A stretch of 47,986 nucleotides of DNA from Bacteroidetes/Chlorobi group bacterium MS-B_bin-24 (GTDB lineage Bacteria > Bacteroidota > Ignavibacteria > Kapaibacteriales > UBA2268). A program made the position numbers and the translations under genes. The stretch covers positions 2,870 through 50,855 of the forward strand of contig RCNO01000017.1 in NCBI GenBank assembly GCA_003731685.1. The letters are read 5' to 3'. Below, one piece after another: positions 9,037 through 20,393 of this stretch. Position 1 is the stretch's first letter. Each line of letters starts with the position of its first letter. Below the pieces are notes generated by a model. That model had not been told where the DNA came from. It searched no databases and worked only from the letters and a program-made list of their open reading frames with translations.

Positions 9037-9929
9037 TGGAAGATTATCGAAGGTTTTTGCAACCCAATGTGGTTGCGCAATTAAGCAATATAGAACTTCG
9101 GGCGCGTCTGGTAGTCGAAGGGTTTATCACCGGATTGCATCGTTCACCTTACCACGGCTTTAGCGTCGAATTTGCCGAGCATCGGCAATATAATCCCGGC
9201 GACGATATTAGATACATCGACTGGAAAGTTTACGGTCGTACAGATAAATATTACGTCAAACAATTCGAAGAGGAAACGAATCTTCGCTGTATAATCGCTT
9301 TGGACAAAAGTGCTTCGATGCGTTATGCCTCGAAAGGAAATATTTCGAAGTTTGAATACTCTGCATACCTTGCTGCTTCGCTTGCCTATCTTTTGATGCA
9401 ACAAAGAGATGCCGTTGGCTTGGCTCTTTACGACGAAAACTTGGTCAATTACATTCCACCGCAATCCAAAACTTCGCATATTTATACTTTGATGAAAGTA
9501 ATTGACCAGACAATCCCATCGGATAAAACAGGAACAGCAAAGGCTTTGAACCAGCTTGCGGAAAAAATTCATCGTCGTGGCTTGGTGATTGTTTTCAGCG
9601 ACTTTTTCGACGATGCCGACTCGGTTGTAACTGCTTTGAAGCATTTCCGACACAAAAAGCACGAAGTTGTGGCTTTCCAAGTGCTCGACCCACGGGAAAT
9701 TGATTTTCGGTTCAGCGGTTCGGTTATTTTTAAAGATTTGGAAACATCCGAGATGTTGCAAACTCAACCTGTGCAACACGAAAAAGTTTATCGCCAAACT
9801 TTCGAAAAATTTGTGAATTATATCAAGAAAAACTGCTACGAAATGAACATTGACTTTAATGTTGTTCGAACCGACGAACCTTTCGACAAAGCATTGAGGC
9901 AGTATTTAACAAAACGAGCTTCGCTATGA
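9036..9929 (+). CDS. DUF58 domain protein (vWA-like)
   Basis: GLHRSPYHGFSVEFAEHRQYNPGDDIRYIDWKVYGRTDKYYVKQFEEE; overlaps the serS stop. Confidence 0.93.
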   Translation: MEDYRRFLQPNVVAQLSNIELRARLVVEGFITGLHRSPYHGFSVEFAEHRQYNPGDDIRYIDWKVYGRTDKYYVKQFEEETNLRCIIALDKSASMRYASKGNISKFEYSAYLAASLAYLLMQQRDAVGLALYDENLVNYIPPQSKTSHIYTLMKVIDQTIPSDKTGTAKALNQLAEKIHRRGLVIVFSDFFDDADSVVTALKHFRHKKHEVVAFQVLDPREIDFRFSGSVIFKDLETSEMLQTQPVQHEKVYRQTFEKFVNYIKKNCYEMNIDFNVVRTDEPFDKALRQYLTKRASL

Positions 9930-9970
9930 TTTTTGAATACTATGTGGTACAATCAAGATAAGTCCAAAAT

Positions 9971-12781
9971 ATGCAAGAATTTATAGAAATAAAGAAAGCT
10001 GCTACACACAATCTAAAGAACATCGACGTACAGATACCACATAAAAAGTTGATTGTGGTTACGGGGGTGAGTGGGTCGGGGAAATCTTCGCTTGCTTTCG
10101 ATACACTGTATGCCGAAGGGCAAAGACGCTTCCTCGAGTCGATGTCTGCATACACTCGGCAATTTCTGGAAAGAATGCCGCGCCCCGATGTAGAAAGCAT
10201 AACGGGAATACCCCCAGCCGTTGCGATTCAACAAAGAACACAATCGAAGAATCCCCGTTCAACTGTTGGAACTCTAACGGAAATCTACGATTATCTCCGT
10301 TTGATTTTCGGTCGAATTGGGCGAACTTTCTGCAAAAATTGCAAGCAGGAAGTTATAAAAGATAATCCTCAAACTGTTTACAATTACTTGGAAAAAAATT
10401 ATCCCGAAGGCACAAAGTTGCTAATCACTTTCCCGATTAGCGAAAGCATAAAAAGGGTAGATGATTACATTAAGCAGATTATCGAGCAGGGATTCACGCG
10501 GGCATACAATCTAAAAGACCACGAAGTTGTATCAATCGAAGATATTTCGGGGAAAAAATTTGTTGACTTCAAAGATTTCGTCATTGTTGCCGACCGGGTG
10601 GTCTTCAAAAAGGACGAGGAAAGCAAAAGCAGGATAATTGACTCGCTCGAAACAGCCTTCAAATTTGGCACCGGCAGAGTTTGGCTTATTTTCCCCGATA
10701 AGGAAAGAATCAAGAAATTCAGCGAAAGCTTTGAGTGTGCCGACTGTGAAATAATTTACAAAGAGCCCGAGCCAAGATTGTTTTCTTTCAACAATCCTTA
10801 TGGTGCCTGCCCCGTTTGCCAAGGCTTTGGCAGAACGATGGATATCGACGAAGACCTTGTTATTCCCGACAAAAGCCGAAGTTTGCGACAAGGAGCCTTG
10901 CATCCTTTTAGAACCAATGCTTTCGGCAATATTTTAAACGAAATCCTCGAAGCTGCGGTCAAAAGTGGGATTGACATCGACAAGCCCATAAAGGATTTTA
11001 ACCCCGAAGAAATGGACTTCCTTTGGAATGGAAATGAACACTTCTGGGGCTTAAATGAATACTTCCGTTACTTGCAGGAAAAAAGCTACAAAGTTCAAAA
11101 TCGTGTGATGTTGGCTCGTTATCGTGGTTTCACAACTTGCCGTGCTTGTGGTGGTTCACGAATCAGGACTTCCGCTCGCCAAGTTTTTGTTGCTGGCAAA
11201 AACATACCTCAACTAATCAAAATGTCTTTGGATAAACTCTACGAATTTTTCCAAAACATTACGCTTTCGGATTACGAATGGAAAGTGGTCGGGCAGGTTG
11301 TTGAGCATATTAAATGGCTATTGAAGCTACTTATTGACATTGGCTTGTACTATTTGACACTCGAACGGCTTGCCCATACCCTTTCGGGGGGTGAACTTCA
11401 AAGAATTTATCTTGCGAATGCACTTGGGGCTTCGCTCGTCGAAACTCTTTTCGTTCTCGATGAGCCAAGTATTGGCTTGCATCCTCGCGACACCGACCGA
11501 CTTCTGCAAATTCTTTACAAACTCCGCGACGCCGGCAACACAATCGTTGTTGTCGAACACGACCCCGACATCATCCGAAGTGCCGATTTGATTTTAGACC
11601 TCGGATTCGGTGCAGGCGAAAATGGCGGGCAAATTATTTTCCAAGGAACTTACGATGAACTTTTGAAGGCTAAAAATTCCATCACGGGACAATATCTTTC
11701 GGGGCAGAAACAAGTGCAAATCCCAAAAGCTCGCCGCGAAGAGGGGCTTGGTACAATCAGGATTTACAATGCTAAGCAACACAATCTTAAAATCGACTAC
11801 TTGGAAATTCCTTTGGGACTGATGACTGTTATCACAGGAGTTTCGGGTTCGGGGAAAAGCACTTTGCTTTATGATGTGATTTACAAAGGCTTGCATAATA
11901 TCGAAATCCACAACGAAGCAACCAATCCCGCTTACGATAAAGTTGATGTGGATGGCTATTTCTACAAGGTCGAACTTGTTGACCAAAACCCGATTGGCAA
12001 ATCCAGTCGTTCAACTTTGGCAACGTATTCCAAAGTTTTCGATTTAATTCGTGAAGTCTTTGCCAATACACAACTCGCTAAGCAACTCGGTTTAAAACCC
12101 GGCTATTTTTCGTTCAACATTCCCGGCGGTCGTTGCGAAGTTTGCCAAGGCGAAGGCGTTATCACGGTTGATATGCAATTTCTCCCCGATGTTCAATTGG
12201 TTTGTGAGTCGTGCAAGGGTACCCGCTACAAGAAAGAAGTTCGGAATATTCTTTACAAAGGCAAGTCAGTTGTCGATGTTCTGGAAATGACAGTCGACGA
12301 AGCGGTAGAATTTTTCGCCGACGAGCCGCAAATCGTGAAAAAACTGCAAATTTATCAGGACATTGGGCTGGGTTATATTCGGCTTGGGCAACCATCGACG
12401 ACACTCTCGGGCGGGGAATCGCAAAGGATTAAACTTGCTTCGTATCTCGACCAGCCCGACGCCGAGAATATGGTTCTGCTTTTCGACGAGCCCACGACCG
12501 GTTTGCATTTGGACGACATATCGAAACTATTGGTTTGCCTCAACCGACTTGTTGATGCAGGCAATACCGTCATTATCATCGAACACAATCTGCACGTTAT
12601 AGCTTCCGCCGACTTGGTAATTGACCTTGGACCCGAAGGCGGAGACGAAGGCGGGAAAGTGGTTGCTATCGGTCCACCGGAAAAGATTGCTCAATGCAAG
12701 GATTCCCACACCGGGAAAGCCCTCAAAGAATTCTACAAAATGTATAAACCCCAAAAAGCAAAGCAAAAAGTCAGAGGTTGA
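9971..12781 (+). CDS. uvrA: Excinuclease ABC subunit A
   Basis: 936 aa; two Walker A (GVSGSGKSSLAFDTLYAEGQRR; GVSGSGKSTLLYDVIY), LSGGE signatures, zinc-finger CxxC pairs. Confidence 0.96.
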   Translation: MQEFIEIKKAATHNLKNIDVQIPHKKLIVVTGVSGSGKSSLAFDTLYAEGQRRFLESMSAYTRQFLERMPRPDVESITGIPPAVAIQQRTQSKNPRSTVGTLTEIYDYLRLIFGRIGRTFCKNCKQEVIKDNPQTVYNYLEKNYPEGTKLLITFPISESIKRVDDYIKQIIEQGFTRAYNLKDHEVVSIEDISGKKFVDFKDFVIVADRVVFKKDEESKSRIIDSLETAFKFGTGRVWLIFPDKERIKKFSESFECADCEIIYKEPEPRLFSFNNPYGACPVCQGFGRTMDIDEDLVIPDKSRSLRQGALHPFRTNAFGNILNEILEAAVKSGIDIDKPIKDFNPEEMDFLWNGNEHFWGLNEYFRYLQEKSYKVQNRVMLARYRGFTTCRACGGSRIRTSARQVFVAGKNIPQLIKMSLDKLYEFFQNITLSDYEWKVVGQVVEHIKWLLKLLIDIGLYYLTLERLAHTLSGGELQRIYLANALGASLVETLFVLDEPSIGLHPRDTDRLLQILYKLRDAGNTIVVVEHDPDIIRSADLILDLGFGAGENGGQIIFQGTYDELLKAKNSITGQYLSGQKQVQIPKARREEGLGTIRIYNAKQHNLKIDYLEIPLGLMTVITGVSGSGKSTLLYDVIYKGLHNIEIHNEATNPAYDKVDVDGYFYKVELVDQNPIGKSSRSTLATYSKVFDLIREVFANTQLAKQLGLKPGYFSFNIPGGRCEVCQGEGVITVDMQFLPDVQLVCESCKGTRYKKEVRNILYKGKSVVDVLEMTVDEAVEFFADEPQIVKKLQIYQDIGLGYIRLGQPSTTLSGGESQRIKLASYLDQPDAENMVLLFDEPTTGLHLDDISKLLVCLNRLVDAGNTVIIIEHNLHVIASADLVIDLGPEGGDEGGKVVAIGPPEKIAQCKDSHTGKALKEFYKMYKPQKAKQKVRG

Positions 12782-12890
12782 AGGGTAAAGTTGTTGAATC
12801 TTCCTCGAATATTTATTGTTTCGCTTTTCAAAGCAATCTCTTTCGTTCTATTTAATTCAGAAAAGGAAAAATTACATTTTTTGTTAACCA

Positions 12891-15593
12891 CTATAACCAT
12901 TCATTAAACCGCCGTATGTACCAATTTTTGACAATTTGTGCCAGCGTTAAATAACCAACAAATACGAAAATTAGGAAGAGGAAATAAGTCCCGGGCAGTG
13001 GCTGCAGCATTTTAAGCCAATTTGCAATAGGAGAAAAAGGAATTAATATCCCAATAAGCATAATTAGGGAAGTCATTGCAAGTACTGGAGCCGTTGCCCA
13101 ACTTTGGATAAAAGGGATTTTACGCGTACGAATAATATGAATAATAAGAGTTTGCGACAATAAGCCCTCGACAAACCAACCCGTTTGAAATAGAGACTGA
13201 AGTTCTGGAGTATTTGCTTTAAATATGAACCATAGTGCAGCAAAAGTTATAAAATCGAAAATAGAACTTATTGGACCCAAAAAAAGCATAAAACGCTTTA
13301 TACTTGATGCATTCCACTTTTGTGGTTTTTCTATAATTTCAGCATCAACTGTGTCCCAAGGAATAGTAGTTTGGGATATGTCGTATAATAAATTTTGGGT
13401 CAATAGTTGAATCGGCAACATAGGTAAAAAAGGCAAAAAGGAACTTGCCCCTAAAACAGAAAGAACATTGCCAAAATTGCTACTCACTGTCATTTTCAAA
13501 TACTTCATTATATTTCCAAAAGTTCTTCGACCGTAAATCACCCCTTTCCTTAATACCATAAGGTCTTGTTCAAGCAGAATAATATCTGCACTTTCCTTGG
13601 CAATATCAACAGCGGAATCAACACTTATTCCCACATCAGATTCTTTGAGGCTAGCTGCATCATTAATCCCGTCGCCTAAGAAACCAACAGTATGACCTTT
13701 ATGACGAAGTGCCTTGACAACTCTTACTTTTTGCATCGGATTTAACTTTGCAAAAACAGAAACTTCATCTATTTTCTCAATTAGTTCTTCATCGCTCATT
13801 TCGTCTAAATCTTTCCCTAAAATGATTTTGTTTACAGGAATTCCAACATCTTTACAAATCTTTTTCGTAACAATTTCATTATCCCCAGTTAACACTTTCA
13901 CGTTTACCCCTAATTTTTGCAATGCTTCAATACTCGGCTTGGCAGAAGGTTTAACCGGGTCGAGAAAACCAATAAGCCCTGTTAGTATTAAGTCTTTTTC
14001 GTGTTCAACAGTATAATTCAAAGGATGATTCTCTTCGAATTCTTTAATAGCAACCAAAAGAACTCTAAGTCCTTCATTTTGCATTTTATCTGCGACTTTT
14101 CGAACTATTTCTTTTGTACTCTCATTTATTGGCAAAATAATATCGTCTTCAGTAAGTAACACTCCGTCTTTTCCCGGGTCTAACATTTGACTGCATACCG
14201 ACAAAACTTCTTCAACTGCACCTTTCGTAATCATTAATTGTTTGCCATTACTGGTTCGTAGAATAACCGACATTCGCCTGCGTTTAAAGTCGAATGGAAT
14301 TTCATCTATTTTTTCAAACTGCTCATCAACTTTTAGGGCACTGGAAAGTTCAATATGTTCGAGCAAGGCTTTATCGAGCAAATTTTTTAAACCCGTTTGA
14401 TAGTAACTGTTAAGGTATGCCCATTTTAAAACCTCATCATCTTCTTCCCCTTGTACATTAAGATGTCTTTTAAGAACTATTTTGTTTAAAGTAAGGGTTC
14501 CCGTTTTATCGGTACATAAAATATCCATTGCACCTAAATTTTGTATAGCATTCAAGCGTTTAACTACGACCTTCCTTTTGCTCATATTGATAGCACCTTT
14601 TGCGAGGTTCACCGTAACAATCATTGGGAGCATTTCCGGCGTTAACCCAACGGCTACTGCTATTCCAAATAAAAAAGCTTCAATCCAATTACCCTTCGAC
14701 AAGCCATTAATCAAAAATATGATTGGAACCATAACCAACATAAAACGAATTAATAAACGACTAACAGAACCGACACCTTTTTCGAAAGAGGTTTCCGGAC
14801 CGGCGTCCATGATTGTACTGCTTATGCTACCAAAGTAGGTTGAAGTTCCAGTTGTAACAACAATCGCTTTCGCTGTCCCACTTTCAACATTTGTACCCAT
14901 AAAGCATAAATTATTTAGTTCTGTTGGCTGTTTCTTATCGGCGTCGGGAATCGGGGAATGATATTTCTCCACTGGCATTGATTCGCCAGTAAGCATTGAT
15001 TCGTTGACGAAGAGGTCTTTGCTTTCCAGCACTTTGCAATCAGCAGGTACCATATCCCCAGCGGAAAGAAATACAATATCACCCGGTACTATTTGTTCTA
15101 TTGGAATTTCTATTTTCCCTTTTTCTTTTCTTAAAACTGTGGCGGTAGTTTTCACCATAGCATTTAATTTTTCGGCTGCTATATTGCTTCGAAACTCCTG
15201 TATAAATCTTAGAATACCGCTTAAAACGATCATCGTAGAAACCACAATGATTGTTTTGAAGTCCCTTTCTCCGGGAGCTGCAAGGATTACATCAATAATA
15301 AATGAAACCAAACCAATAGCTAAAAGAATATAACTAAAAGGATTAGCAAATGAATCCAGCAATTGAATGTACCAAGCAGGGGCTTTGGTGTGTTGTATTT
15401 CATTGGGTCCGTAAATTTCCAAGCGTTCATTTACAATCTCCTCTGTTAAACCATTTTCGTCGCTTTGGAGCATTTCGTAAATGTAATTATTATCACCAAG
15501 GGAAGCAAGTCGTAATTTCTTTATTATAGCCTCGTTAATACCGTTTCGCCGGTTGTTTTTGCTTGTGATTGGTTTCTTTAAAATTTTTTTCAT
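12891..15593 (-). CDS. mgtA: Magnesium-translocating P-type ATPase (MgtA/MgtB-like)
   Basis: 900 aa; DKTGTLTLN, TGES, GDGINDAASLKESDVGISVDSAVDIAKESADIILLEQDL. Confidence 0.9.
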   Translation of the reverse strand: MKKILKKPITSKNNRRNGINEAIIKKLRLASLGDNNYIYEMLQSDENGLTEEIVNERLEIYGPNEIQHTKAPAWYIQLLDSFANPFSYILLAIGLVSFIIDVILAAPGERDFKTIIVVSTMIVLSGILRFIQEFRSNIAAEKLNAMVKTTATVLRKEKGKIEIPIEQIVPGDIVFLSAGDMVPADCKVLESKDLFVNESMLTGESMPVEKYHSPIPDADKKQPTELNNLCFMGTNVESGTAKAIVVTTGTSTYFGSISSTIMDAGPETSFEKGVGSVSRLLIRFMLVMVPIIFLINGLSKGNWIEAFLFGIAVAVGLTPEMLPMIVTVNLAKGAINMSKRKVVVKRLNAIQNLGAMDILCTDKTGTLTLNKIVLKRHLNVQGEEDDEVLKWAYLNSYYQTGLKNLLDKALLEHIELSSALKVDEQFEKIDEIPFDFKRRRMSVILRTSNGKQLMITKGAVEEVLSVCSQMLDPGKDGVLLTEDDIILPINESTKEIVRKVADKMQNEGLRVLLVAIKEFEENHPLNYTVEHEKDLILTGLIGFLDPVKPSAKPSIEALQKLGVNVKVLTGDNEIVTKKICKDVGIPVNKIILGKDLDEMSDEELIEKIDEVSVFAKLNPMQKVRVVKALRHKGHTVGFLGDGINDAASLKESDVGISVDSAVDIAKESADIILLEQDLMVLRKGVIYGRRTFGNIMKYLKMTVSSNFGNVLSVLGASSFLPFLPMLPIQLLTQNLLYDISQTTIPWDTVDAEIIEKPQKWNASSIKRFMLFLGPISSIFDFITFAALWFIFKANTPELQSLFQTGWFVEGLLSQTLIIHIIRTRKIPFIQSWATAPVLAMTSLIMLIGILIPFSPIANWLKMLQPLPGTYFLFLIFVFVGYLTLAQIVKNWYIRRFNEWL

Positions 15594-15647
15594 AATATCA
15601 ACCTCTTAATTTATTGAAAACTTATAGATTACGGCTGTTTTCAAAAC

Positions 15648-17855
15648 TTACTCCAAACCTTCGAGTAGAGTTTGCAATATCTTCTTTGCTGCGGTTGGGA
15701 TAACGGTTCCCGGTCCGAAAATTTCCGATACGCCTGCTTTGTACAAAAATTCATAATCTTGGGGTGGAATTACTCCCCCAACAACAACGAGGATGTCATC
15801 TCTGCCGTAGCTTTTCAGTTCTTCGATTAATTGCGGGACAAGTGTCTTGTGGCTTCCTGCGAGCGAGCTTACACCAACAATGTGCACATCGTTTTCGACG
15901 GCTTGGCGTGCAGTTTCCGCGGGAGTTTGGAACAACGGACCAATGTCGACATCGAATCCCATATCGGCAAATGATGTTGCAATAACTTTTGCACCGCGGT
16001 CGTGTCCGTCCTGCCCCATCTTGGCAACAAGTATTCTTGGCCTTCTGCCGGCAACTTTTTCGAAATGGTCGGCAAGACGGCGAACTTCTTCGATTTCCTC
16101 CCGTTGTGAATAAGCAGAGCTATAAACTCCCGTGACGGAACGAATTGTGGGCTGATGCCGACCCCAAACTTTTTCCAAAGCAAAAGAAATCTCGCCCAAA
16201 GTAGCACGAACTCTTGCAGCTTGCACAGCCAATTCAAGCAGATTCCCTTTACCCGTGTGAGCGCACTCGGTCAATGCATCTAAAGCACGTGCGACTGCGT
16301 TCGTGTCGCGCTTTTGTTTCACTTCGTTAATCCTTTGAATCTGTTTTTGTAGTACAGCGGTGTTATCCACTTCGAGAATAGGTATTGGGGTTTCGCCTTC
16401 AACACGATTTTTATTTACACCAATAATGATTTCCTCGCCCGAGTCGATTTTAGCCTGCCGTCGTGCAGCTGCTTCCTCGATTTTCAACTTGGGCAACCCT
16501 GTTTCAATTGCTTTCGCCATTCCCCCAAGCGATTCAATCTCTTGGATATGTTCCCAAGCTTTATGAACCAATTGATGTGTCAGATATTCCAAATAATAAG
16601 AACCACCGAGCGGGTCGATTGTTCGGCATATTCCCGTTTCTTCCTGCAAATAAAGTTGCGTGTTCCGTGCGATACGGGCGGAGAAGTCCGTTGGCAAAGC
16701 AATTGCCTCGTCCAGTGAGTTAGTGTGGAGCGATTGAGTATGTCCCAAAGCCGCAGCTAAAGCTTCGATGCAAGTCCTGATGACATTGTTGAATGGGTCT
16801 TGCTCGGTCAAACTCCATCCCGAAGTTTGGCAATGAGTTCTAAGCGCCAGCGATTTAGGATTTTGCGGATTAAACTGATTGACAATTTTTGCCCAAAGAA
16901 GTCTTGCAGCGCGAAGTTTGGCGATTTCCATAAAGAAATTTTTCCCGATGCCAAAGAAAAAGGAGATGCGAGGGGCAAAGTCATCGATTTTCAGTCCGCC
17001 ACGCAGCCCAGCACGCAGATATTCCAATCCATCTGCCAAAGTATAGCCAAGTTCCAAATCGGCAGTGGCTCCTGCTTCCTGCATATGATATCCCGAGATA
17101 GAAATTGAATTGAACTTGGGCATATATTTGGCGGTGTAAGCAAATATATCCGTTATGATTCGCATCGAGGGCTCGGGTGGGTAGATGTATGTATTGCGAA
17201 CCATAAATTCTTTTAAGATGTCGTTTTGTATGGTGCCGGAAAGTTTATCCTGACTAACTCCCGATTCCTCGGCAGTAACGATATAAAAAGCCATAATTGG
17301 CAACACTGCCCCGTTCATCGTCATCGAAACGGAAATCAAGTCGAGCGGAATACCATCGAAAAGGATTTTCATATCCTCGACAGTATCGATTGCAACGCCA
17401 GCTTTGCCAACATCGCCAACGACTCGTGGGTTATCGGAGTCGTAACCACGGTGGGTTGCCAAATCGAAAGCAACAGAAAGCCCCTTTTGCCCAGCAGCCA
17501 GATTCCGACGGTAGAAGGCGTTGCTTTCCTCGGCAGTGGAAAATCCAGCATACTGGCGAATCGTCCAAGGCTGTTGGATATACATTGTCGGGTACGGACC
17601 CCGCAGGTATGGAGGTATTCCAGCAGTGAAATTCAAATGCTCAAAATGTTTGTAATCGTCGATAGTGTACAAAGGAAAGACATCGATACCTTCGAGGGTG
17701 TTTTGGACTAATTCCTCGGGGTCGAGCCCCGTTCTTCTTTTAAATTCGCTTTTCCAAAAGTCAAGGCTATATGTTTTCTTTGGCTTCTTCAGTTCCAATT
17801 TTGTCAAATCAGGAAAAACCATTCCCATAATTCCCAACAAATTAACAAAATACAA
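15648..17855 (-). CDS. Methylmalonyl-CoA mutase, catalytic (large) subunit
   Basis: 735 aa; [28 protein letters not shown] and C-terminal B12-binding GQDGHDRG. Confidence 0.95.
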   Translation of the reverse strand: MYFVNLLGIMGMVFPDLTKLELKKPKKTYSLDFWKSEFKRRTGLDPEELVQNTLEGIDVFPLYTIDDYKHFEHLNFTAGIPPYLRGPYPTMYIQQPWTIRQYAGFSTAEESNAFYRRNLAAGQKGLSVAFDLATHRGYDSDNPRVVGDVGKAGVAIDTVEDMKILFDGIPLDLISVSMTMNGAVLPIMAFYIVTAEESGVSQDKLSGTIQNDILKEFMVRNTYIYPPEPSMRIITDIFAYTAKYMPKFNSISISGYHMQEAGATADLELGYTLADGLEYLRAGLRGGLKIDDFAPRISFFFGIGKNFFMEIAKLRAARLLWAKIVNQFNPQNPKSLALRTHCQTSGWSLTEQDPFNNVIRTCIEALAAALGHTQSLHTNSLDEAIALPTDFSARIARNTQLYLQEETGICRTIDPLGGSYYLEYLTHQLVHKAWEHIQEIESLGGMAKAIETGLPKLKIEEAAARRQAKIDSGEEIIIGVNKNRVEGETPIPILEVDNTAVLQKQIQRINEVKQKRDTNAVARALDALTECAHTGKGNLLELAVQAARVRATLGEISFALEKVWGRHQPTIRSVTGVYSSAYSQREEIEEVRRLADHFEKVAGRRPRILVAKMGQDGHDRGAKVIATSFADMGFDVDIGPLFQTPAETARQAVENDVHIVGVSSLAGSHKTLVPQLIEELKSYGRDDILVVVGGVIPPQDYEFLYKAGVSEIFGPGTVIPTAAKKILQTLLEGLE

Positions 17856-18028
17856 AAATACAAAAAAAACTCCACATCTTTGGGTGGAGAGGGATAATCT
17901 ATCTTGGAAATTGCTGAAAGAAGATAATTAAGTTCTGGGAGAAGTTAATTTGATATCAATTATCAAAATGTATTAATTTTTTGAACAAAAAGAATTTTAA
18001 AGAAATTTTTTCTAATTTTGCCAATTAT

Positions 18029-18045
18029 GTCTAATATTATTAGAC
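18029..18045. promoter_or_regulatory. 17-nt palindrome upstream of the DUF4143-type ATPase (candidate operator)
   Basis: GTCTAATA-T-TATTAGAC. Confidence 0.45.
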
Positions 18046-18081
18046 AAAATTTTAAAATTTTGACTAATAGAGGTAAAAGTA

Positions 18082-19389
18082 ATGGAGAAAAACGAGATTA
18101 TAAAAATACTCTATGACTGGAATTTTTGGGATAGAGACCTTGCGACTGGCATTGAGAGAGGTCCTTATGTTGAAAGATTACTGAGATATTTAGACACGGG
18201 CTTGGTTTGTGTTGTAACAGGCGCAAGGAGAAGTGGAAAATCTTACATAATGCGACAGGCAGTAAAAAGACTTATAGATAAAGGTGTCGAAAGGAACGAA
18301 ATATTAATGATAAACTTCGAGGATCCACGCTTTCCAAAACTGGATGTAACACTATTGCAGAAGATTTATGAAACATATCTGGAATTTTTGTCGCCAAAAG
18401 AGACCCCGTACATTTTTCTTGATGAGGTTCAAGAGGTGGAAGGATGGGAAAAATGGGTTAGAACAATGCGTGAAATAAAACAAGGGAAAATTGTTGTTTC
18501 TGGTTCAAATGCAAAATTGTTGAGCAAGGAACTTGCAACACTTCTCACAGGTCTTCATATCGATTTAACTATATTTCCACTTTCTTTCAAAGAGTTTTTA
18601 TCATTTAACGATGTGAATCTCAAAAATAAACTCGAAATTGAAGTAAGGGAAGTAGAAATTAAAAGTCTTTTAAGAAAATATTTTGAGTTTGGTTCTTTCC
18701 CCGAGGTTGTTTTAAACAAAGAAAAGAAAGAGATATTAATGAGATATTATGATGATGTAATAAACAAAGATTTGATAAAGAGATATAAGATAAGGAAAGT
18801 TGAGCAAATGAAATCGCTGTCGAGGTTTTATCTTACCAATGTTGCGAACTTAACCACATTTACTTCCTTAGAAAAACATCTAAATATCTCTACTGATACA
18901 ATAGAAAAATTTTCTGAGCATCTCGCGGAAGCTTATCTTTTGTTTCTGCTGAAAAGATTTTCTTTTAAAGTTAGAGAACAGGATAAAAGCCCGAAAAAAG
19001 TTTATACAATTGATATAGGTTTGGCAAACACTGTGGGGTTTAGATTCAGCGAAAATTTGGGCAGGTTAGCAGAAAATATAGTATTTTTAGAACTCAAGAG
19101 AAAGGCACAAAATAATCCTAACTTTGAAATTTTCTATTGGAAGGATGAATATCACAAGGAAGTAGATTTTGTCATTAAAGAGGGATTAAAAGTAACACAA
19201 TTAATTCAGGTTTGCTTTAATATTTTGGATGAAAAAACGAAAAGAAGAGAAATTGGCGCTCTTATTAAAGCAATGAACGAATTTGAGTTAAATGAAGGAA
19301 TTGTTATTACCGAGGATTTTGAATCTGAACAGGAGATTGAAGGGAAAAGAATTTTATTTTTTCCCTTGTGGAAATGGTTAATAAATTAA
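18082..19389 (+). CDS. AAA ATPase with DUF4143-type C-terminus
   Basis: 435 aa; VVTGARRSGKSYIMRQ Walker A, PYIFLDEVQEVEGWEKWVR; C-terminal YWKDEYHKEVDFVIKEG. Confidence 0.9.
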   Translation: MEKNEIIKILYDWNFWDRDLATGIERGPYVERLLRYLDTGLVCVVTGARRSGKSYIMRQAVKRLIDKGVERNEILMINFEDPRFPKLDVTLLQKIYETYLEFLSPKETPYIFLDEVQEVEGWEKWVRTMREIKQGKIVVSGSNAKLLSKELATLLTGLHIDLTIFPLSFKEFLSFNDVNLKNKLEIEVREVEIKSLLRKYFEFGSFPEVVLNKEKKEILMRYYDDVINKDLIKRYKIRKVEQMKSLSRFYLTNVANLTTFTSLEKHLNISTDTIEKFSEHLAEAYLLFLLKRFSFKVREQDKSPKKVYTIDIGLANTVGFRFSENLGRLAENIVFLELKRKAQNNPNFEIFYWKDEYHKEVDFVIKEGLKVTQLIQVCFNILDEKTKRREIGALIKAMNEFELNEGIVITEDFESEQEIEGKRILFFPLWKWLIN

Positions 19390-19456
19390 ACTTAGTTCTT
19401 TTGAAGTCTTATAGGGACGAGCGGCTTACCGCTTCAATAAGATTTGGTAAATTTCA

Positions 19457-19487
19457 GACATCGGATGTTTGCGAAACATCCGATGTC
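19457..19487. repeat. Family A palindrome, copy A3, followed by T5 (possible + strand terminator)
   Basis: gacatcggatgtttgcgaaacatccgatgtc-ttttt. Confidence 0.92.
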
Positions 19488-19565
19488 TTTTTGTAATGAA
19501 CCCCGTTAGGGTTTAGGGTCACGAACGAGTGTTTTCGGTGAAGCCACCAAATAATTTAAAATCTT

Positions 19566-19593
19566 GTAGGGGTGAATAATTATTTGCCCCTAC
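19566..19593. repeat. Family B palindrome
   Basis: gtaggggtgaataattatttgcccctac. Confidence 0.88.
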
Positions 19594-19660
19594 AAATTTT
19601 CATTAAAGTAAAAATGTTTTGAAGAGTTTAAGTTTTAATCCGATTTTAAAAAACTTTCCC

Positions 19661-20380
19661 CTAATTATTCCCAGCGGTAGGGCTAAAGAGCTCAGGTGGA
19701 AGGGCTATGTTCACTGCGACGGAATCAATTCGGGAGCTGGCTAATAGTTCCTTCCCGTGGTAGACCTCGGTCAAAAAGGGAACCATAAATCCGCCGACCT
19801 TGTGGTAATCGGAATACACTATCTCGGTCTCTATTTTCCGCCCCTGCATCATCCTTTCGTTCCGAGAGCCCAAATTCAAATAGGTTGTTTTATCGACAAA
19901 CAAATATGAAACTGATTTGTCGGGATTTTCCAAACGGAATTTGAAAGCATCCTTGCCGCGGAACTTTTCTGTTGTGAAATCGCCAATCTTTCCGCCCTTC
20001 TTCTGGTATTCCCAAAGCTCCGAACGGAAATAATTCAATTGACTTTCTAAATTCCGACGCAATTCATCTTTCGATTGCTCGGGCAACGGAGTAGAATTCC
20101 CATCCAAAATCGCCAATGCTGTATCGGGAAGCAAAATGGTCACAACCTTTTGACCACCAACAGCAATTTCAGTACGCATTGTTCGAGGAGGCACAATATA
20201 CATCTTCACAGGAAGCTCCATACCCATAGCTCTAATGGTTAAAATCATATAAACCGAGCGTAGATTCTCGAAGTTTTTGGTTCCGCCTCGCATCTCAATG
20301 TTCTTTTGAAGCACCGAGTCGCTATTTTCTCGGCAGGAAACAAGACCAATCAGTAAAAGAAGCACCAAAAACCTTTTCAT
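19661..20380 (-). CDS. LolA-like outer-membrane lipoprotein-sorting family protein (lipoprotein)
   Basis: MKRFLVLLLLIGLVSCRENSD lipobox; PVKMYIVPPRTMRTEIAVGGQ. Confidence 0.65.
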   Translation of the reverse strand: MKRFLVLLLLIGLVSCRENSDSVLQKNIEMRGGTKNFENLRSVYMILTIRAMGMELPVKMYIVPPRTMRTEIAVGGQKVVTILLPDTALAILDGNSTPLPEQSKDELRRNLESQLNYFRSELWEYQKKGGKIGDFTTEKFRGKDAFKFRLENPDKSVSYLFVDKTTYLNLGSRNERMMQGRKIETEIVYSDYHKVGGFMVPFLTEVYHGKELLASSRIDSVAVNIALPPELFSPTAGNN

Positions 20381-20393
20381 TTTCAATTCTGCA

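Noticed and set aside
9144-9797. 217-aa antisense ORF over the DUF58 gene
   Set aside because: Shadow ORF; sense frame clearly coding.
9971-12781. Many overlapping ORFs of 60-130 aa on both strands inside uvrA
   Set aside because: Shadow ORFs of a strongly conserved coding frame; no recognisable domains.
15594-15647. Mg2+ riboswitch upstream of mgtA
   Set aside because: Only ~54 nt between the upstream gene and mgtA, with no convincing structured leader.
18082-19389. DUF4143-type ATPase as part of a defence system with the R-M genes
   Set aside because: About 15 kb apart with housekeeping genes between; such ATPases are common and scattered.
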